From Planctomycetota bacterium (GTDB lineage Bacteria; Planctomycetota; Brocadiia; Brocadiales; Brocadiaceae), in NCBI GenBank assembly GCA_016873165.1, contig VGXV01000002.1:62001-126000 (forward strand): a stretch of 64,000 bases of DNA, given 5' to 3'. Both the position numbers and the translations under genes were made by a program. Shown in pieces: positions 1 through 8,479 of this stretch (position 1 is its first letter; each line of letters starts with the position of its first letter). The notes beneath the pieces were generated by a model that did no database searches, was not told the DNA's origin, and saw only the letters and a list, made by a program, of their open reading frames with translations.

Positions 1-729
1 GTCGGCATGATGCCAATCCTGGTGCATGGCGGAGGACCGCATATCAGCAAGGAAATGGAAAAAAGAGGATTACAGCCAAAATTTGTTGAAGGGCACCGTA
101 TTACAGACCGTGACACCCTTGAAATAGCAAAAGACGTCCTTATTAACCGGATAGGGGCTTCCATGGTGAGAAAAATCTCAGAAATGGGGAATGATGCGGC
201 CTGTGTGTGGGAAGACGGATATTGCCCGATTACCGCGGAAAAACATTATATAGAAGTAAAAGAAGAAGACGGCACCATAAAACAACTTGATATCGGGTAT
301 GTGGGGAAAGTAATATCGATTGTCAGAGAAAAATTTTTAAGCTTATGCAGCGAGTGCACAATACCAATCGTTCCACCCCTGGCAAAAGGAAATGACGGAG
401 AAATATATAACATCAACGCGGATAGCGTCGCGGCTTTTATTGCGAAGGCGCTGGGCGCGGAAAAACTTGTGTTTTTATCAAATACTCATGGTATTATGAC
501 AAGACCGAACGATGAAACTTCTTTTGTTTCCACTTTACATGAAGACGAGATACATTCGCTTATTAGGAAAAAAATTATCAGCGGAGGAATGCTTCCCAAG
601 GTATTCGCCTGCATTGCCGCCGTAAAAGCAGGGGTAAAGAAAGCTCATATTATTAACGGACAACTCCCCCATGCTCTCCTGCTGGAAATTTTTACCGATA
701 AAGGGGTGGGAACTCAGATTATTGTGTAA
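1..729 (+). CDS. argB: Acetylglutamate kinase, N-terminus cut by window edge
   Basis: Phosphorylates N-acetyl-L-glutamate in arginine biosynthesis (cytosolic amino-acid kinase family). The frame is open from base 1. The first residues visible (VGMMPILVHGGGPHI) are the GGGP substrate/phosphate loop, normally some 60 residues into the protein, so the start lies outside the window. Further family blocks follow: the DVLINRIGASMV region, NINADSVAAFIAKALGAEKLVFLS and the SGGMLPK nucleotide-binding block near the C-terminus. It is followed 54 nt later by argD, consistent with an arg operon. Apart from the window truncation nothing looks abnormal. The product assignment is firm. Confidence 0.96.
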   Translation, partial: VGMMPILVHGGGPHISKEMEKRGLQPKFVEGHRITDRDTLEIAKDVLINRIGASMVRKISEMGNDAACVWEDGYCPITAEKHYIEVKEEDGTIKQLDIGYVGKVISIVREKFLSLCSECTIPIVPPLAKGNDGEIYNINADSVAAFIAKALGAEKLVFLSNTHGIMTRPNDETSFVSTLHEDEIHSLIRKKIISGGMLPKVFACIAAVKAGVKKAHIINGQLPHALLLEIFTDKGVGTQIIV

Positions 730-783
730 TAACGGTATTTGTTTTTTATTTTTATAGCACCTTTACGAAATGATTTTACTGTA

Positions 784-1965
784 ATGAATACCCAAGAAAT
801 CCAAAAAATATATGAACGCTATGTTATTCCCAATTACATCAGAAATCCGATACTGCTGGTAAAAGGGAAGGGAGTGGAAATCTGGGATGCTGATGGCAAG
901 CGCTACCTGGATCTTTTTTCCGGCTGGGCAGTAAGTTTACTGGGGCATTGCCACCCCGCGACCGTAACGGCGATTCAAAACCAGGCCGCCAAACTTCAAC
1001 ACGCTCCTAACATTTATTACACCGAACCTCAGGGCATGCTGGCAAAACATATTTCTGAAAAATCGTTCGGAGGTCAATGTTTTTTTTGCAACAGCGGCGC
1101 AGAGGCAAATGAAGCCGCTATCAAACTTGCCCGTATACATAACTCAGGCAGGGGAAAATACAAAATTATCACCTTTTCCGACTCATTCCACGGCAGAACG
1201 CTTGCCACGGTAACAGCCACCGCACAACCAAAATATCACAAAGGATTCGCGCCGCTTGTTGAGGGATTTTCCTATATCCCGTTTAATAATCTGGAAGCAT
1301 TAAAAAACGCTGTTGATGATAAAACCTGCGCAATTATGCTGGAGACAATTCAGGGAGAAGGCGGCATCAACATTGCGACAAAGGAATTTTTGAGGGGCAT
1401 AAGAAAACTTTGCGATGAAAAAGGATTGCTGCTAATCCTCGATGAAGTACAATGCGGAATGGGAAGAACGGGCAAATACTTCGCTTACCAGCATTATGAT
1501 ATTGAACCCGATATTATGACACTGGCAAAGGCGCTGGGAGGCGGAGTTGCGATTGGGGCAATGACAGCGAAAAAAGAAATTGCCAAAAACCTTGTGCCGG
1601 GAAGCCACGCTTCCACCTTCGGAGGAAATCCCCTGGCATGCGCGGCTGGAGTCTCCGTGTTTGAAACCATCGAAAAAGAAAACCTGCTCGACAATGCAAG
1701 AAAAATGGGAGATTATGCCATGGAACAATTGCGCATCCTTAAGTCAAAATGCAGCGTGATAAAAGAAATACGCGGCATCGGCCTTATGATCGGAATTGAA
1801 CTTGCCACAAACGGAGCGGAGATTATCAAAAAGTGCATTCAGGCAGGTCTGTTCCTTAACTGCACGCATGATACGGTTATCCGGTTTATGCCTCCTCTCA
1901 ATGTAAAAAAGGAAAATATCGATGAGGGTCTGAATATTTTAAAAACAGTTCTGTCAAACTATTAA
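784..1965 (+). CDS. argD: Acetylornithine aminotransferase
   Basis: PLP-dependent class III aminotransferase converting N-acetylglutamate semialdehyde to N-acetylornithine. The start at 784 (MNTQEIQKIYERYV) is preferred over an in-frame upstream codon at 739 because family members begin just before the YVIPNY block. From that start (393 residues) one sees SGAEANE at 104-110, FHGRT at 135-139, the LDEVQ aspartate at 220 and the PLP lysine in TLAKALGGG at about 249. Length is normal. It sits between argB and argF on the same strand and is presumably co-transcribed. In organisms of this type it may also serve as succinyldiaminopimelate aminotransferase, which cannot be judged here. Confidence 0.95.
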   Translation: MNTQEIQKIYERYVIPNYIRNPILLVKGKGVEIWDADGKRYLDLFSGWAVSLLGHCHPATVTAIQNQAAKLQHAPNIYYTEPQGMLAKHISEKSFGGQCFFCNSGAEANEAAIKLARIHNSGRGKYKIITFSDSFHGRTLATVTATAQPKYHKGFAPLVEGFSYIPFNNLEALKNAVDDKTCAIMLETIQGEGGINIATKEFLRGIRKLCDEKGLLLILDEVQCGMGRTGKYFAYQHYDIEPDIMTLAKALGGGVAIGAMTAKKEIAKNLVPGSHASTFGGNPLACAAGVSVFETIEKENLLDNARKMGDYAMEQLRILKSKCSVIKEIRGIGLMIGIELATNGAEIIKKCIQAGLFLNCTHDTVIRFMPPLNVKKENIDEGLNILKTVLSNY

Positions 1966-1980
1966 TTTGTAAAAGTATTT

Positions 1981-2904
1981 ATGAAAAACAAGGATTTAAT
2001 TTCTATTGCCGACCTTTCACGCTCTGAAATAGAAGAAATCTTTCAGGTCACAAAAGACCTGAAAGAGCAGCACATGAAAGGCTTTGATGAAAAATGCCTG
2101 AGCGGGAAAATACTCGGATTAATCTTTGAGAAAAGTTCCATGCGCACGCGGGTTTCCCTGGAGGTGGCAATTGTGCAACTGGGCGGATATGCCATCTATC
2201 AATCCCAGACGGAAATTAATCTTGGCAAGAGAGAGGCGATTAAAGACGTTGCCAGAGTATTGTCACGGTATTTAAATGGAATAGCCATCCGTACATTCGG
2301 GCAGAACACGGTACAGGAACTTGCAAAGTATGCGACTATTCCCGTCATAAACGCCTTGTCGGATCTCTACCATCCATGCCAGGCGCTCACTGACGTATAC
2401 ACGATCCTGGAAAAATTCTCTACCCTGAACAATATAAAGATAGTCTTTATCGGGGACGGAAACAATGTTGCAAAATCTCTTGCACAAACCTGTATACTAT
2501 TGGGCACAGATTTCCACATCGCTTCGCCAAAAGGATATGAACTGGACACAGATTTTATTTACGAACTCAAAAAACTGGCTAACGGGAAAAATCTGTTCCA
2601 CGTACATCAGGATCCTAAAGATGCGGCAAAGAATGCAAACGTCATTTATACCGACACATGGACCAGCATGGGACAGGAAGCAGAAGCAGAAATCCGCAGA
2701 CAGGCTTTTAGAAATTACCAGATCAATGCCGATCTTTTGAAAATCTGCGCGAAGGATGTAAAAGTAATGCATTGTCTGCCCGCCCATAGGGGAGAGGAAA
2801 TCACCGATGAGGTAATTGATGGGGAGCGCTCGATTGTATATGACCAGGCCGAAAACAGACTCCATGTTGAGAAAGCAATTTTAAAACTTTTATTACTCAG
2901 ATAA
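1981..2904 (+). CDS. argF: Ornithine carbamoyltransferase
   Basis: Transfers the carbamoyl group of carbamoyl phosphate to ornithine, giving citrulline. The 307-residue length is typical. The carbamoyl-phosphate loop reads SMRTR at 53-57 (usual form STRTR), HPCQ is at 131-134, and the ornithine-site cysteine is in HCLPAHRG near the C-terminus. All catalytic blocks are intact. The gene starts 15 nt after argD and ends 4 nt before rph, supporting one transcription unit. Confidence 0.97.
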   Translation: MKNKDLISIADLSRSEIEEIFQVTKDLKEQHMKGFDEKCLSGKILGLIFEKSSMRTRVSLEVAIVQLGGYAIYQSQTEINLGKREAIKDVARVLSRYLNGIAIRTFGQNTVQELAKYATIPVINALSDLYHPCQALTDVYTILEKFSTLNNIKIVFIGDGNNVAKSLAQTCILLGTDFHIASPKGYELDTDFIYELKKLANGKNLFHVHQDPKDAAKNANVIYTDTWTSMGQEAEAEIRRQAFRNYQINADLLKICAKDVKVMHCLPAHRGEEITDEVIDGERSIVYDQAENRLHVEKAILKLLLLR

Positions 2905-2908
2905 AATT

Positions 2909-3625
2909 ATGAGAGTCGATAGCCGCAAGTATGATGAATTACGTCCATTAACCATTACGAGAAATTTTACCAAATATTCTCCCGGCTCTATTCTTATAGA
3001 ATCGGGCAATACTAAGGTTATTTGCACTGCTTCGGTAGAAGAAAGCGTGCCTCCTCACATTAAAAATACCGGCACGGGATGGATTACCGCGGAATATTCG
3101 CTATTGCCGGGAGCTACACCTACAAGAACTGCAAGAGAATCCTCAAAAGGAAAAGTATCCGGAAGAACACATGAAATCCAGCGACTGATAGGCCGCTCTT
3201 TACGGGCAATTTGCGATCTTGCGCTGCTGAAAGAACGAACGATATGGATCGATTGCGACGTAATTCAGGCTGACGGAGGCACCCGCACTGCCGCAGTTAC
3301 AGGAAGTTATGTGGCGCTGGCAGATTCGGTTCAATGGCTGATAGATAAAAATGTCATCAAGGAAACCCCCCTTCTCAACAGTGTCGCCGCCATAAGCGTA
3401 GGAATTGTAAATAATATTGCCTTGCTTGATCTTTGTTACGCCGAAGATGCTTCCGCCCAGGTTGACATGAACTTTGTAATGACCGGAGATGGGAAATATA
3501 TTGAAATACAGGGCACCGGCGAGGAATATGCCTTTGACGGGGAACAATTGGCAAAGATGCTTACGTTAGCCCAAAAAGGGATCTCTGAAATAACGGAAAT
3601 CCAAAAAAAGGCATTGACATGTTAA
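2909..3625 (+). CDS. rph: Ribonuclease PH
   Basis: Phosphorolytic 3-prime exoribonuclease that trims tRNA precursors. The 238-residue protein starts [14 protein letters not shown], the standard RNase PH opening. It contains [16 protein letters not shown], the [24 protein letters not shown] arginine-rich phosphate/RNA region and [15 protein letters not shown] with the metal-binding acidic residues. It is tightly spaced behind argF and followed by rdgB. The rph-rdgB pairing is common in bacteria, which supports both calls. Confidence 0.97.
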   Translation: MRVDSRKYDELRPLTITRNFTKYSPGSILIESGNTKVICTASVEESVPPHIKNTGTGWITAEYSLLPGATPTRTARESSKGKVSGRTHEIQRLIGRSLRAICDLALLKERTIWIDCDVIQADGGTRTAAVTGSYVALADSVQWLIDKNVIKETPLLNSVAAISVGIVNNIALLDLCYAEDASAQVDMNFVMTGDGKYIEIQGTGEEYAFDGEQLAKMLTLAQKGISEITEIQKKALTC

Positions 3626-3700
3626 TAATTGACGGGAAAAATTATTTTTGTTTTTACCATTGGAAATAATTAGTAATACAGAGAAATGCAGGAGGTTGAA

Positions 3701-4342
3701 ATGAATTCATTTGTAAACGAAATTCACGCAAAGACAATTCTTATTGCCACACAAAACCAGAAGAAAAGGGAGGAAATACTCGCCATAGTGGGAAAAATTC
3801 CTGGCATTATTTTTCGCAATACCGAAGATTTTCCTTTTATCCCTGTCGTAGAAGAAGACGGCAAAACCTTCAGGGAAAATGCGATAAAAAAAGCGACTAC
3901 CCTTGCAAAGGCATGCAATACATGGGCAATGGCTGACGATTCAGGGCTTGAAATACAAGCGCTAAAAGGGCGTCCCGGTGTTTTATCAAGCAGGTACTCG
4001 GGCACTGACGCCACAGACAAATCGAATATCCAGAAAGTACTCTCAGAGCTATATGGCGTCACCGATGAAAAACGAACTGCCAGATTTGTCTGCTCCATCG
4101 CGCTGGCAGATCCACACCAATTACTTTTTGTAGTCGAGGATTATTGTGAAGGGTTTATCACAAAAAAAGCAAGCGGTACCGGTGGTTTTGGATATGATCC
4201 TATTTTTTGCATCCCGTATTACAATCAGACACTTGCCGAGCTTTCTCAGTTTTCGGCATCGGTCAAGAACAAAATCAGCCACAGGGCAAAGGCATTGCAA
4301 CAATTTAAGGAGCGCATCGTCCCCCTTTTGCGCAACAGGTAA
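3701..4342 (+). CDS. rdgB: XTP/dITP pyrophosphatase (Ham1 family)
   Basis: House-cleaning enzyme hydrolysing non-canonical purine triphosphates (ITP, dITP, XTP) to monophosphates. The start is set at 3701 because an AGGAGG at 3690-3695 lies 5 nt upstream; the in-frame ATG at 3686 precedes that Shine-Dalgarno and has none of its own. The 213-residue product shows the Ham1 blocks: IATQNQKKREEI near the N-terminus, MADDSGLEIQALKGRPGV, GTGGFGYDPIF and SHRAKAL near the C-terminus. It is the last gene of the arg-rph-rdgB run. Immediately downstream the sequence becomes minus-strand defence-island debris. Confidence 0.95.
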   Translation: MNSFVNEIHAKTILIATQNQKKREEILAIVGKIPGIIFRNTEDFPFIPVVEEDGKTFRENAIKKATTLAKACNTWAMADDSGLEIQALKGRPGVLSSRYSGTDATDKSNIQKVLSELYGVTDEKRTARFVCSIALADPHQLLFVVEDYCEGFITKKASGTGGFGYDPIFCIPYYNQTLAELSQFSASVKNKISHRAKALQQFKERIVPLLRNR

Positions 4343-4361
4343 TTATTGTCAAACGAAATTT

Positions 4362-4470
4362 TTCGTAAGCCTCCTGAAAAGATTTACAATAAATCATAAG
4401 ACTTTCGTCCGGTTTCATTTCTCCGTGAATCTTATTCAGAGACGGTACCGTGACAAGCTGCGTTGTGATA
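4362..4470 (-). pseudogene. Duplicate scrap of type III methyltransferase (mod) C-terminal region
   Basis: This 109-nt stretch aligns without gaps to 6709-6817 inside the mod remnant; I count about 12 mismatches (roughly 89 percent identity). Read on the minus strand it gives ITTQLVTVPSLNKIHGEM then KPDESLMIYCKSFQEA, the paralogous copy of QFVTVQSLDKIHEEM and KPDESLLICCKSFQEA in the mod remnant. It has no start or stop of its own. Its 5-prime part overlaps the 3-prime end of the res remnant in another frame, so the res reading frame ends inside it. It looks like a rearrangement junction. Confidence 0.8.
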
Positions 4471-5934
4471 TTTATAACTCTTTGCCAATATCTCAAAACT
4501 CATATTTGCCATTACCGCATTGTGTGGAATTAAAACATACTTCCAGGGTTTCCCTCCATTGGGAATGGTAAAATCAGTCGCATGCTTACAATACGTTAAG
4601 GCTGCCTGAGCTTTTTCCTGAACATCTGCCGATTCAATATCCATCTCTTTCTTCGTTTTTATCAGATAAATAGCATCTTTTGTTTCCACTACAAAATCAG
4701 GGTTGTATTGCCGCGAATTGTGCTTCCAGTATATGTGGAATTGATTAGATGCAGGTCTTAGCCACTTAAGAACGGTTCTGTCCTGCTCTAAAATAGCCGC
4801 AAAATCTTTTTCTGTCTTAGAATCAAATTTATACAGATTATGGCACGCTTTTCTAAAGCCACTAAATATTTTATTGGGAATGGAGTTGGTTGGGGTGATT
4901 GTCTCGGTAAAATGATGAATACTATCCTTCGTGTATTTTGAGAAATTGTGTTCCTCTATTCTTGTAAAAGGCTTCACCACGGGTTTTTCATAGCTTGGCG
5001 CTTCAAAGAAAAAATGTTGCATCATCTTGGAATAAATATAACTTCCAATCTCCTTTTTATGAAATTGCACGACGTTCATCAAGTTGTCGTCATCAAGATA
5101 TGTCCTGAATTTCTCAATAGCCTTGCCAACTAATTTGAATAGCAAATCAGACTGATCATCATAGTCGATTTCCGGATAATTAATGAGTTCATTCACAATA
5201 ATCTTCTCAGGGCTGTCAAAAACAAATTTTCCTTTACCAATAACAACATCAACACTGTTTTCCTGTTCACGAAGCTTTTTTACTAAAATTTCTTCCGATA
5301 CCGGTTGATAATTGAGATTCCTGATATCCAGGTCAAAATCCTTAAAGCCCGACCTTACTTCATTGCTTTGTTGAATAGTAATTCTTGGAATTTCTATAAT
5401 GTTCTGAACAAAATCATTTACCACTGCTTCATAAGCTGCCTCAACTTCCTTCACCATTTCAGCAGCAAATAAATTTTTCTGAGGGGTACTGTAAATTTTT
5501 TGTTTTATTCTTTCTACAGCTATTTGTTTGATTTCCGACTTGGTCAATTCATTGACATTAATTACTGCATTATTGAGTTCCGGAAGTGTTGAAAGAATTG
5601 TTTTTCTGAGTTCTAAATTAATCTGGGCTTTTTGCCTATGTTCAGGTTCAGCAATAAGCTCAATCTTTTTTTGCTCTTCATCGAATTTTTGTTCAATGTT
5701 TGAAATGGAGGTAATTACCTCTTTTTGCCCGGAAATTTCCTGTGGATCAATTTCAAAATAGTTCTTTATGCCCTTTGAAAGATATAAATAAGCAATAAAT
5801 GCCCCCATTAACCGCGTCTTTCCAACACCCGTAGCCAAAGCAAAACAGAGAGAGGGGAAGTTTCTTTCAAAATCAGTGCATGTAGGGTAACAGGCTTTTA
5901 TCATTTCGAGTTCTTGTTGTAGGAAAGAACCCAC
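4432..5934 (-). pseudogene. Type III restriction subunit (Res) remnant with internal deletion
   Basis: The open frame keeps the N-terminal helicase motif I region (FPSLCFALATGVGKTRLMGA, Walker A ATGVGKT) and a C-terminal nuclease-like domain with NPDFVVETKDAIYLIKTKKE, a PD-(D/E)xK-like signature. After LYLSKGIKNYF it jumps directly to EIDPQEISGQKEV, so helicase motifs Ia-VI, several hundred residues in normal Res, are missing. The frame opens with GTG at 5934 inside a palindromic repeat; the first credible Met is at 5904. The 3-prime end runs into the duplicated mod scrap. Restriction activity is not expected. It follows the DUF559 gene and overlaps its 3-prime end. An expressed non-restricting protein cannot be excluded because about 500 codons are open. 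Confidence 0.8.
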
Positions 5935-6370
5935 CCCTGAATCCCTTCCCGAAAAGGGGACTTCCTTTTATCCCCTCTTGGGAGGGGTCAGGGGTGGGTA
6001 ATGTTGCATGTTCTTTAATCCAATTTTCGATAACCCACAAAACACCCTGCATATTCTTCTTTATGTCTGAATCATAAAACCTCAGAAACCTTATTCCGAG
6101 AGATTCCAATTTTGATTGTCTTATTCTATCTTCTTCACTCTTGTTTTCGTGACTGATACCGTCAATTTCGATTGCTAACATCAATTCATTACAGAAAAAA
6201 TCTACGATATAATTATCAATTGGTTTTTGACGATCAAAATCATATCCCAGCAATTGCTTCCCTTTTAAATATCTCCACAAAAGTACCTCGGCTAAAGTAC
6301 CGCTTTTTCTCAAACGCCGTGCAACTTCTTTTAACTTTGGGTTATATGGTACAATAACTTTTCGTTTCAC
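5873..6370 (-). CDS. DUF559 endonuclease-domain protein with repeat-derived tail
   Basis: Small PD-(D/E)xK/Vsr-like nuclease of the DUF559 family. The N-terminal 120 residues fit: LRKSGTLAEVLLWRYLKGKQ, the DFDRQKPIDNYIVDFFC core, LAIEIDGISH and RIRQSKLESLGIRFLRFYD. Such proteins usually end near residue 120; here the reading frame continues through a palindromic repeat, adding TLPTPDPSQEG and a further 40 or so residues. Its ATG overlaps the stop of the mod remnant by 4 nt. DUF559 proteins are often found beside restriction or mobile genes; a housekeeping role is unknown. The catalytic domain looks intact, so it may be functional despite its dead neighbours. Confidence 0.8.
   Translation of the reverse strand: MKRKVIVPYNPKLKEVARRLRKSGTLAEVLLWRYLKGKQLLGYDFDRQKPIDNYIVDFFCNELMLAIEIDGISHENKSEEDRIRQSKLESLGIRFLRFYDSDIKKNMQGVLWVIENWIKEHATLPTPDPSQEGIKGSPLFGKGFRGGFFPTTRTRNDKSLLPYMH
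5931..6000. repeat. GC-rich palindromic repeat cluster, copy A
   Basis: Head-to-head arms of the type CCACCCCTGAATCCC and GGGGTCAGGGGTGGG surround CCCCTCTTGGGAGGGG-like cores. In one frame the unit encodes PTPDPSQEG. The same unit recurs at 6447-6600 and 7014-7111. This copy forms the C-terminal tail of the DUF559 gene and supplies the GTG opening of the res remnant frame. Confidence 0.85.
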
Positions 6371-6446
6371 TGGAATAATTTTCTTTGTTTATATGGACTT
6401 TTGGAGTTAGTATTTTTTATTGACTTTTTTCTTTTGTCTGATATAC

Positions 6447-6600
6447 CCACCCCTGCGTCTCCTCCGGGATTACCCACCCCTGAATCCCCTCCCAAGAGGG
6501 GACTTTCGGTATTCCCCTCCTTGGAGGGATTCTTCAAATTCCCCTCCTGGGAGGTCCCTTTCTTTAAATTCCCCTCTTGGGAGGGGTCAGGGGTGGGTTC
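6447..6600. repeat. GC-rich palindromic repeat cluster, copy B
   Basis: Four to five units built on CCCCTCCTGGGAGG / CCCCTCTTGGGAGGGG and bounded by CCCACCCCTGAATCCC and GGGGTCAGGGGTGGG. It is translated in frame as repeated TPDPSQEGN, TSQEGN and PSKEGN peptides in the tail of the mod remnant. The spacers differ but keep the frame. Confidence 0.85.
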
Positions 6601-7013
6601 AGGCAAATTGACAATATTCAGACTATAGTCTTCCTTCCCAAATTCACACCTGCCAATGCCAAGCAACATCTTGGGAATCTTTTTTATGGTAATATTGGCG
6701 TAACGACCTTCGCAAGCCTCTTGAAAAGATTTGCAACAAATCAGAAGGCTTTCGTCCGGTTTCATTTCTTCGTGAATCTTATCCAGAGACTGTACCGTAA
6801 CAAACTGCGTAGTGATAAAAATATAATCCTTTTCAGTGGAACGGCCCTGTTTCCAGTAAATATGCTCGTCCGGGCAGTATCTAAAGCCTTCATGTTTTGC
6901 CATAGCTGCGGCAAGCATATCGGCATTATAACGTTCGTCTATAATCCAGTTGCCATGTGTATCCTTTTTCAGCAGACTTGGGGCTAAGTAGTAATACTTG
7001 AACCCGCCGCCAC

Positions 7014-7111
7014 CAACCCACCCCTGTTTCCCCTCCGAGGAGGGGACTTTTTTATTCCCCTCTTGGGAAGTAACTTGATTGTTCCCCTCTTGAGAGGGGT
7101 AAGGGGTGTGT
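7014..7111. repeat. GC-rich palindromic repeat cluster, copy C, at the mod deletion junction
   Basis: Units CCCCTCCGAGGAGGGG, CCCCTCTTGGGAAG and CCCCTCTTGAGAGGGG are bounded by ACCCACCCCTGT and GGGGTGTGT. It lies between the conserved N-terminal and C-terminal parts of the mod remnant, exactly where the catalytic region is missing. In frame it encodes TPYPSQEGN, TSQEGN and PSSEG. Confidence 0.85.
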
Positions 7112-7223
7112 CCGTATGACTTTTCCGGGTCTTCGATCAATATGCGCGGCTCCAGCTTCGGCTGGTTATCCTTGCCTATCCATGTGAGTTCGAGTTTTTG
7201 GTTATTGGGCATTGCTCTATTAT

Positions 7224-8354
7224 TTACTCTTCCAATTGTTTTTTCAATTCTTCCTTGCTTGGCAGGTATAACTGGTATTTCTTGGCAAAAATTTGCTCAT
7301 TATCCTTTGGTAAGGTTATTTCAACCAGCGCCTTGTTCTTGTCTTTACACAAAATGATGCCGATTGTTTTATTTTCATCCTCCGCCTTCACATAGCGGTC
7401 GTAATAGTTGACATACATTTGCATTTGTCCCAGGTCCTGATGCTTCAGCTTGCCAATCTTCAGATCTATCAGCACAAAACATTTCAGCAGGCGGTTATAG
7501 AAAACCAGATCAACATAATAATGATCTTCATCAAAAGAAAATCGGACTTGTCTGCCCGCAAAAAGAAACCCTTTGCCCAATTCAAGCATGAAGTGTTCTA
7601 TCCTGGTAATGATTGCAGATTCCAGATCATTTTCAGAATAAGTAATTTCTTCCTTTAAGCCGAGGAATTCCAAAACATACGGTTCTTTGATTGCATCCTG
7701 TGGCATAGCAAGAACTTGTCCTTTTTCGCTAAGCTCCCTGACCTTTTTCTTGTCACGGCTGAGCGCAAGCCGTTCATAAAGTGACGAATTGAATTGACGC
7801 TCAAGTTCCCTGAGAGACCAATTCTGTTTCACTGCCTCAATCTCGTAGAATTTCCTTTCTGCTTCAGGAAGTCTCATCAAGAAGACATAGTGCGACCAGC
7901 TCAGTTGGAATGTTATAGGAGAAATCTGGGACACTGTCTCGGATTTTTGATCCGCAGAAGGTTTGGCAGGCACTGTTTGCACAATTTGAGAATCAGGCTG
8001 ATCTGATTCCGCAGACATCGTCTGCGTTTTCTGAAACTCAGATTTCCGAGACGGTGTCTCGGATTTTGAGTAAACAATGTAGGATTTACGCATTAGTTCA
8101 AGGTTGTCAACCGAGTATCCACGACCGAATTCATCCGTAAGCTTCTGTGAAAGTAACTTTAATGTCTCTTTCGCATATACCGCCCTTTTTGCCCCTTTCT
8201 GTTCATGCTCCACAATCATCCTGCCTATTTCAAAATAGGTCATCACCATAGCAGTATTGATATTTCTGGCGACGACCTTTCGCGCTTCATGCAAGAGAGC
8301 CTTTATATTCTCAAATAACTTTTTGCGCGATTGCTTTTTAACCATCTTGTTCAT
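7224..8354 (-). CDS. YhcG/DUF1016-family PD-(D/E)xK nuclease-domain protein
   Basis: About 376 residues. The N-terminal DUF1016 domain is recognisable (ALLHEARKVVARNINTAMV, TYFEIGRMIVEHEQKG, LSQKLTDEFGRGYSVDNL). The C-terminal YhcG nuclease domain carries FEDHYYVDLVFYNRLLKCFV-like blocks, LIDLKIGKLKHQDLGQM and GIILCKDKN; the D...D-K pattern fits PD-(D/E)xK folds. Start 8354 is chosen because an AGGA lies about 9 nt upstream; an ORF-opening ATG at 8390 has no such site. A Ser/Thr/Gln-rich insertion at about 130-165 carries SETPS/SETVS-like repeats. The family is frequent next to restriction systems, including type III, so it is probably cargo of the same island. The biological role of the family is uncertain. 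Confidence 0.85.
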   Translation of the reverse strand: MNKMVKKQSRKKLFENIKALLHEARKVVARNINTAMVMTYFEIGRMIVEHEQKGAKRAVYAKETLKLLSQKLTDEFGRGYSVDNLELMRKSYIVYSKSETPSRKSEFQKTQTMSAESDQPDSQIVQTVPAKPSADQKSETVSQISPITFQLSWSHYVFLMRLPEAERKFYEIEAVKQNWSLRELERQFNSSLYERLALSRDKKKVRELSEKGQVLAMPQDAIKEPYVLEFLGLKEEITYSENDLESAIITRIEHFMLELGKGFLFAGRQVRFSFDEDHYYVDLVFYNRLLKCFVLIDLKIGKLKHQDLGQMQMYVNYYDRYVKAEDENKTIGIILCKDKNKALVEITLPKDNEQIFAKKYQLYLPSKEELKKQLEE

Positions 8355-8396
8355 AATCAAAATCCTATTGTGACATTTATCATTATACACGGCTCA

Positions 8397-8455
8397 AAGT
8401 TCGGCTGGTTATCCTTGCCTATTCATGTGAGTTCGAGTTTTTGGGGTTTCGACAT
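8397..8455 (-). repeat. Duplicated mod 5-prime end, copy 2, with nonsense mutation
   Basis: On the minus strand this reads MSKPQKLELT, stop, IGKDNQPNF, matching the mod N-terminus at 7160-7212 (MPNNQKLELTWIGKDNQP). The conserved tryptophan codon TGG is TGA here. It sits between the end of herA and the start of the DUF1016 gene and has no coding continuation. Confidence 0.85.
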
Positions 8456-8479
8456 TTGTTTAACTCAAATAAATCATAC

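Larger units (their letters stand above)
6367..7212 (-). pseudogene. Type III DNA methyltransferase (Mod) remnant lacking its catalytic core
   Basis: The 281-codon frame starts with the conserved Mod N-terminus (MPNNQKLELTWIGKDNQPKL, then EPRILIEDPEKSYG). It then passes through a palindromic repeat cluster and resumes at FKYYYLAPSLLKKDTHGNW, near the Mod C-terminus, continuing with HIYWKQGRSTEKDYIF, KPDESLLICCKSFQEACE and GRCEFGKEDYSLNIVNLP. The SAM-binding and DPPY catalytic segments that should lie between are absent, and the repeat sits exactly at the junction. A second repeat cluster extends the C-terminus. The frame remains open throughout, so a non-catalytic protein could be made. It is first in the run mod-DUF559-res on the minus strand. 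Confidence 0.85.

Noticed and set aside
5931..7111. Palindromic clusters considered as a CRISPR array
   Set aside because: Unit lengths and spacers are irregular, the units are translated within genes, and no cas gene is present anywhere in the window.
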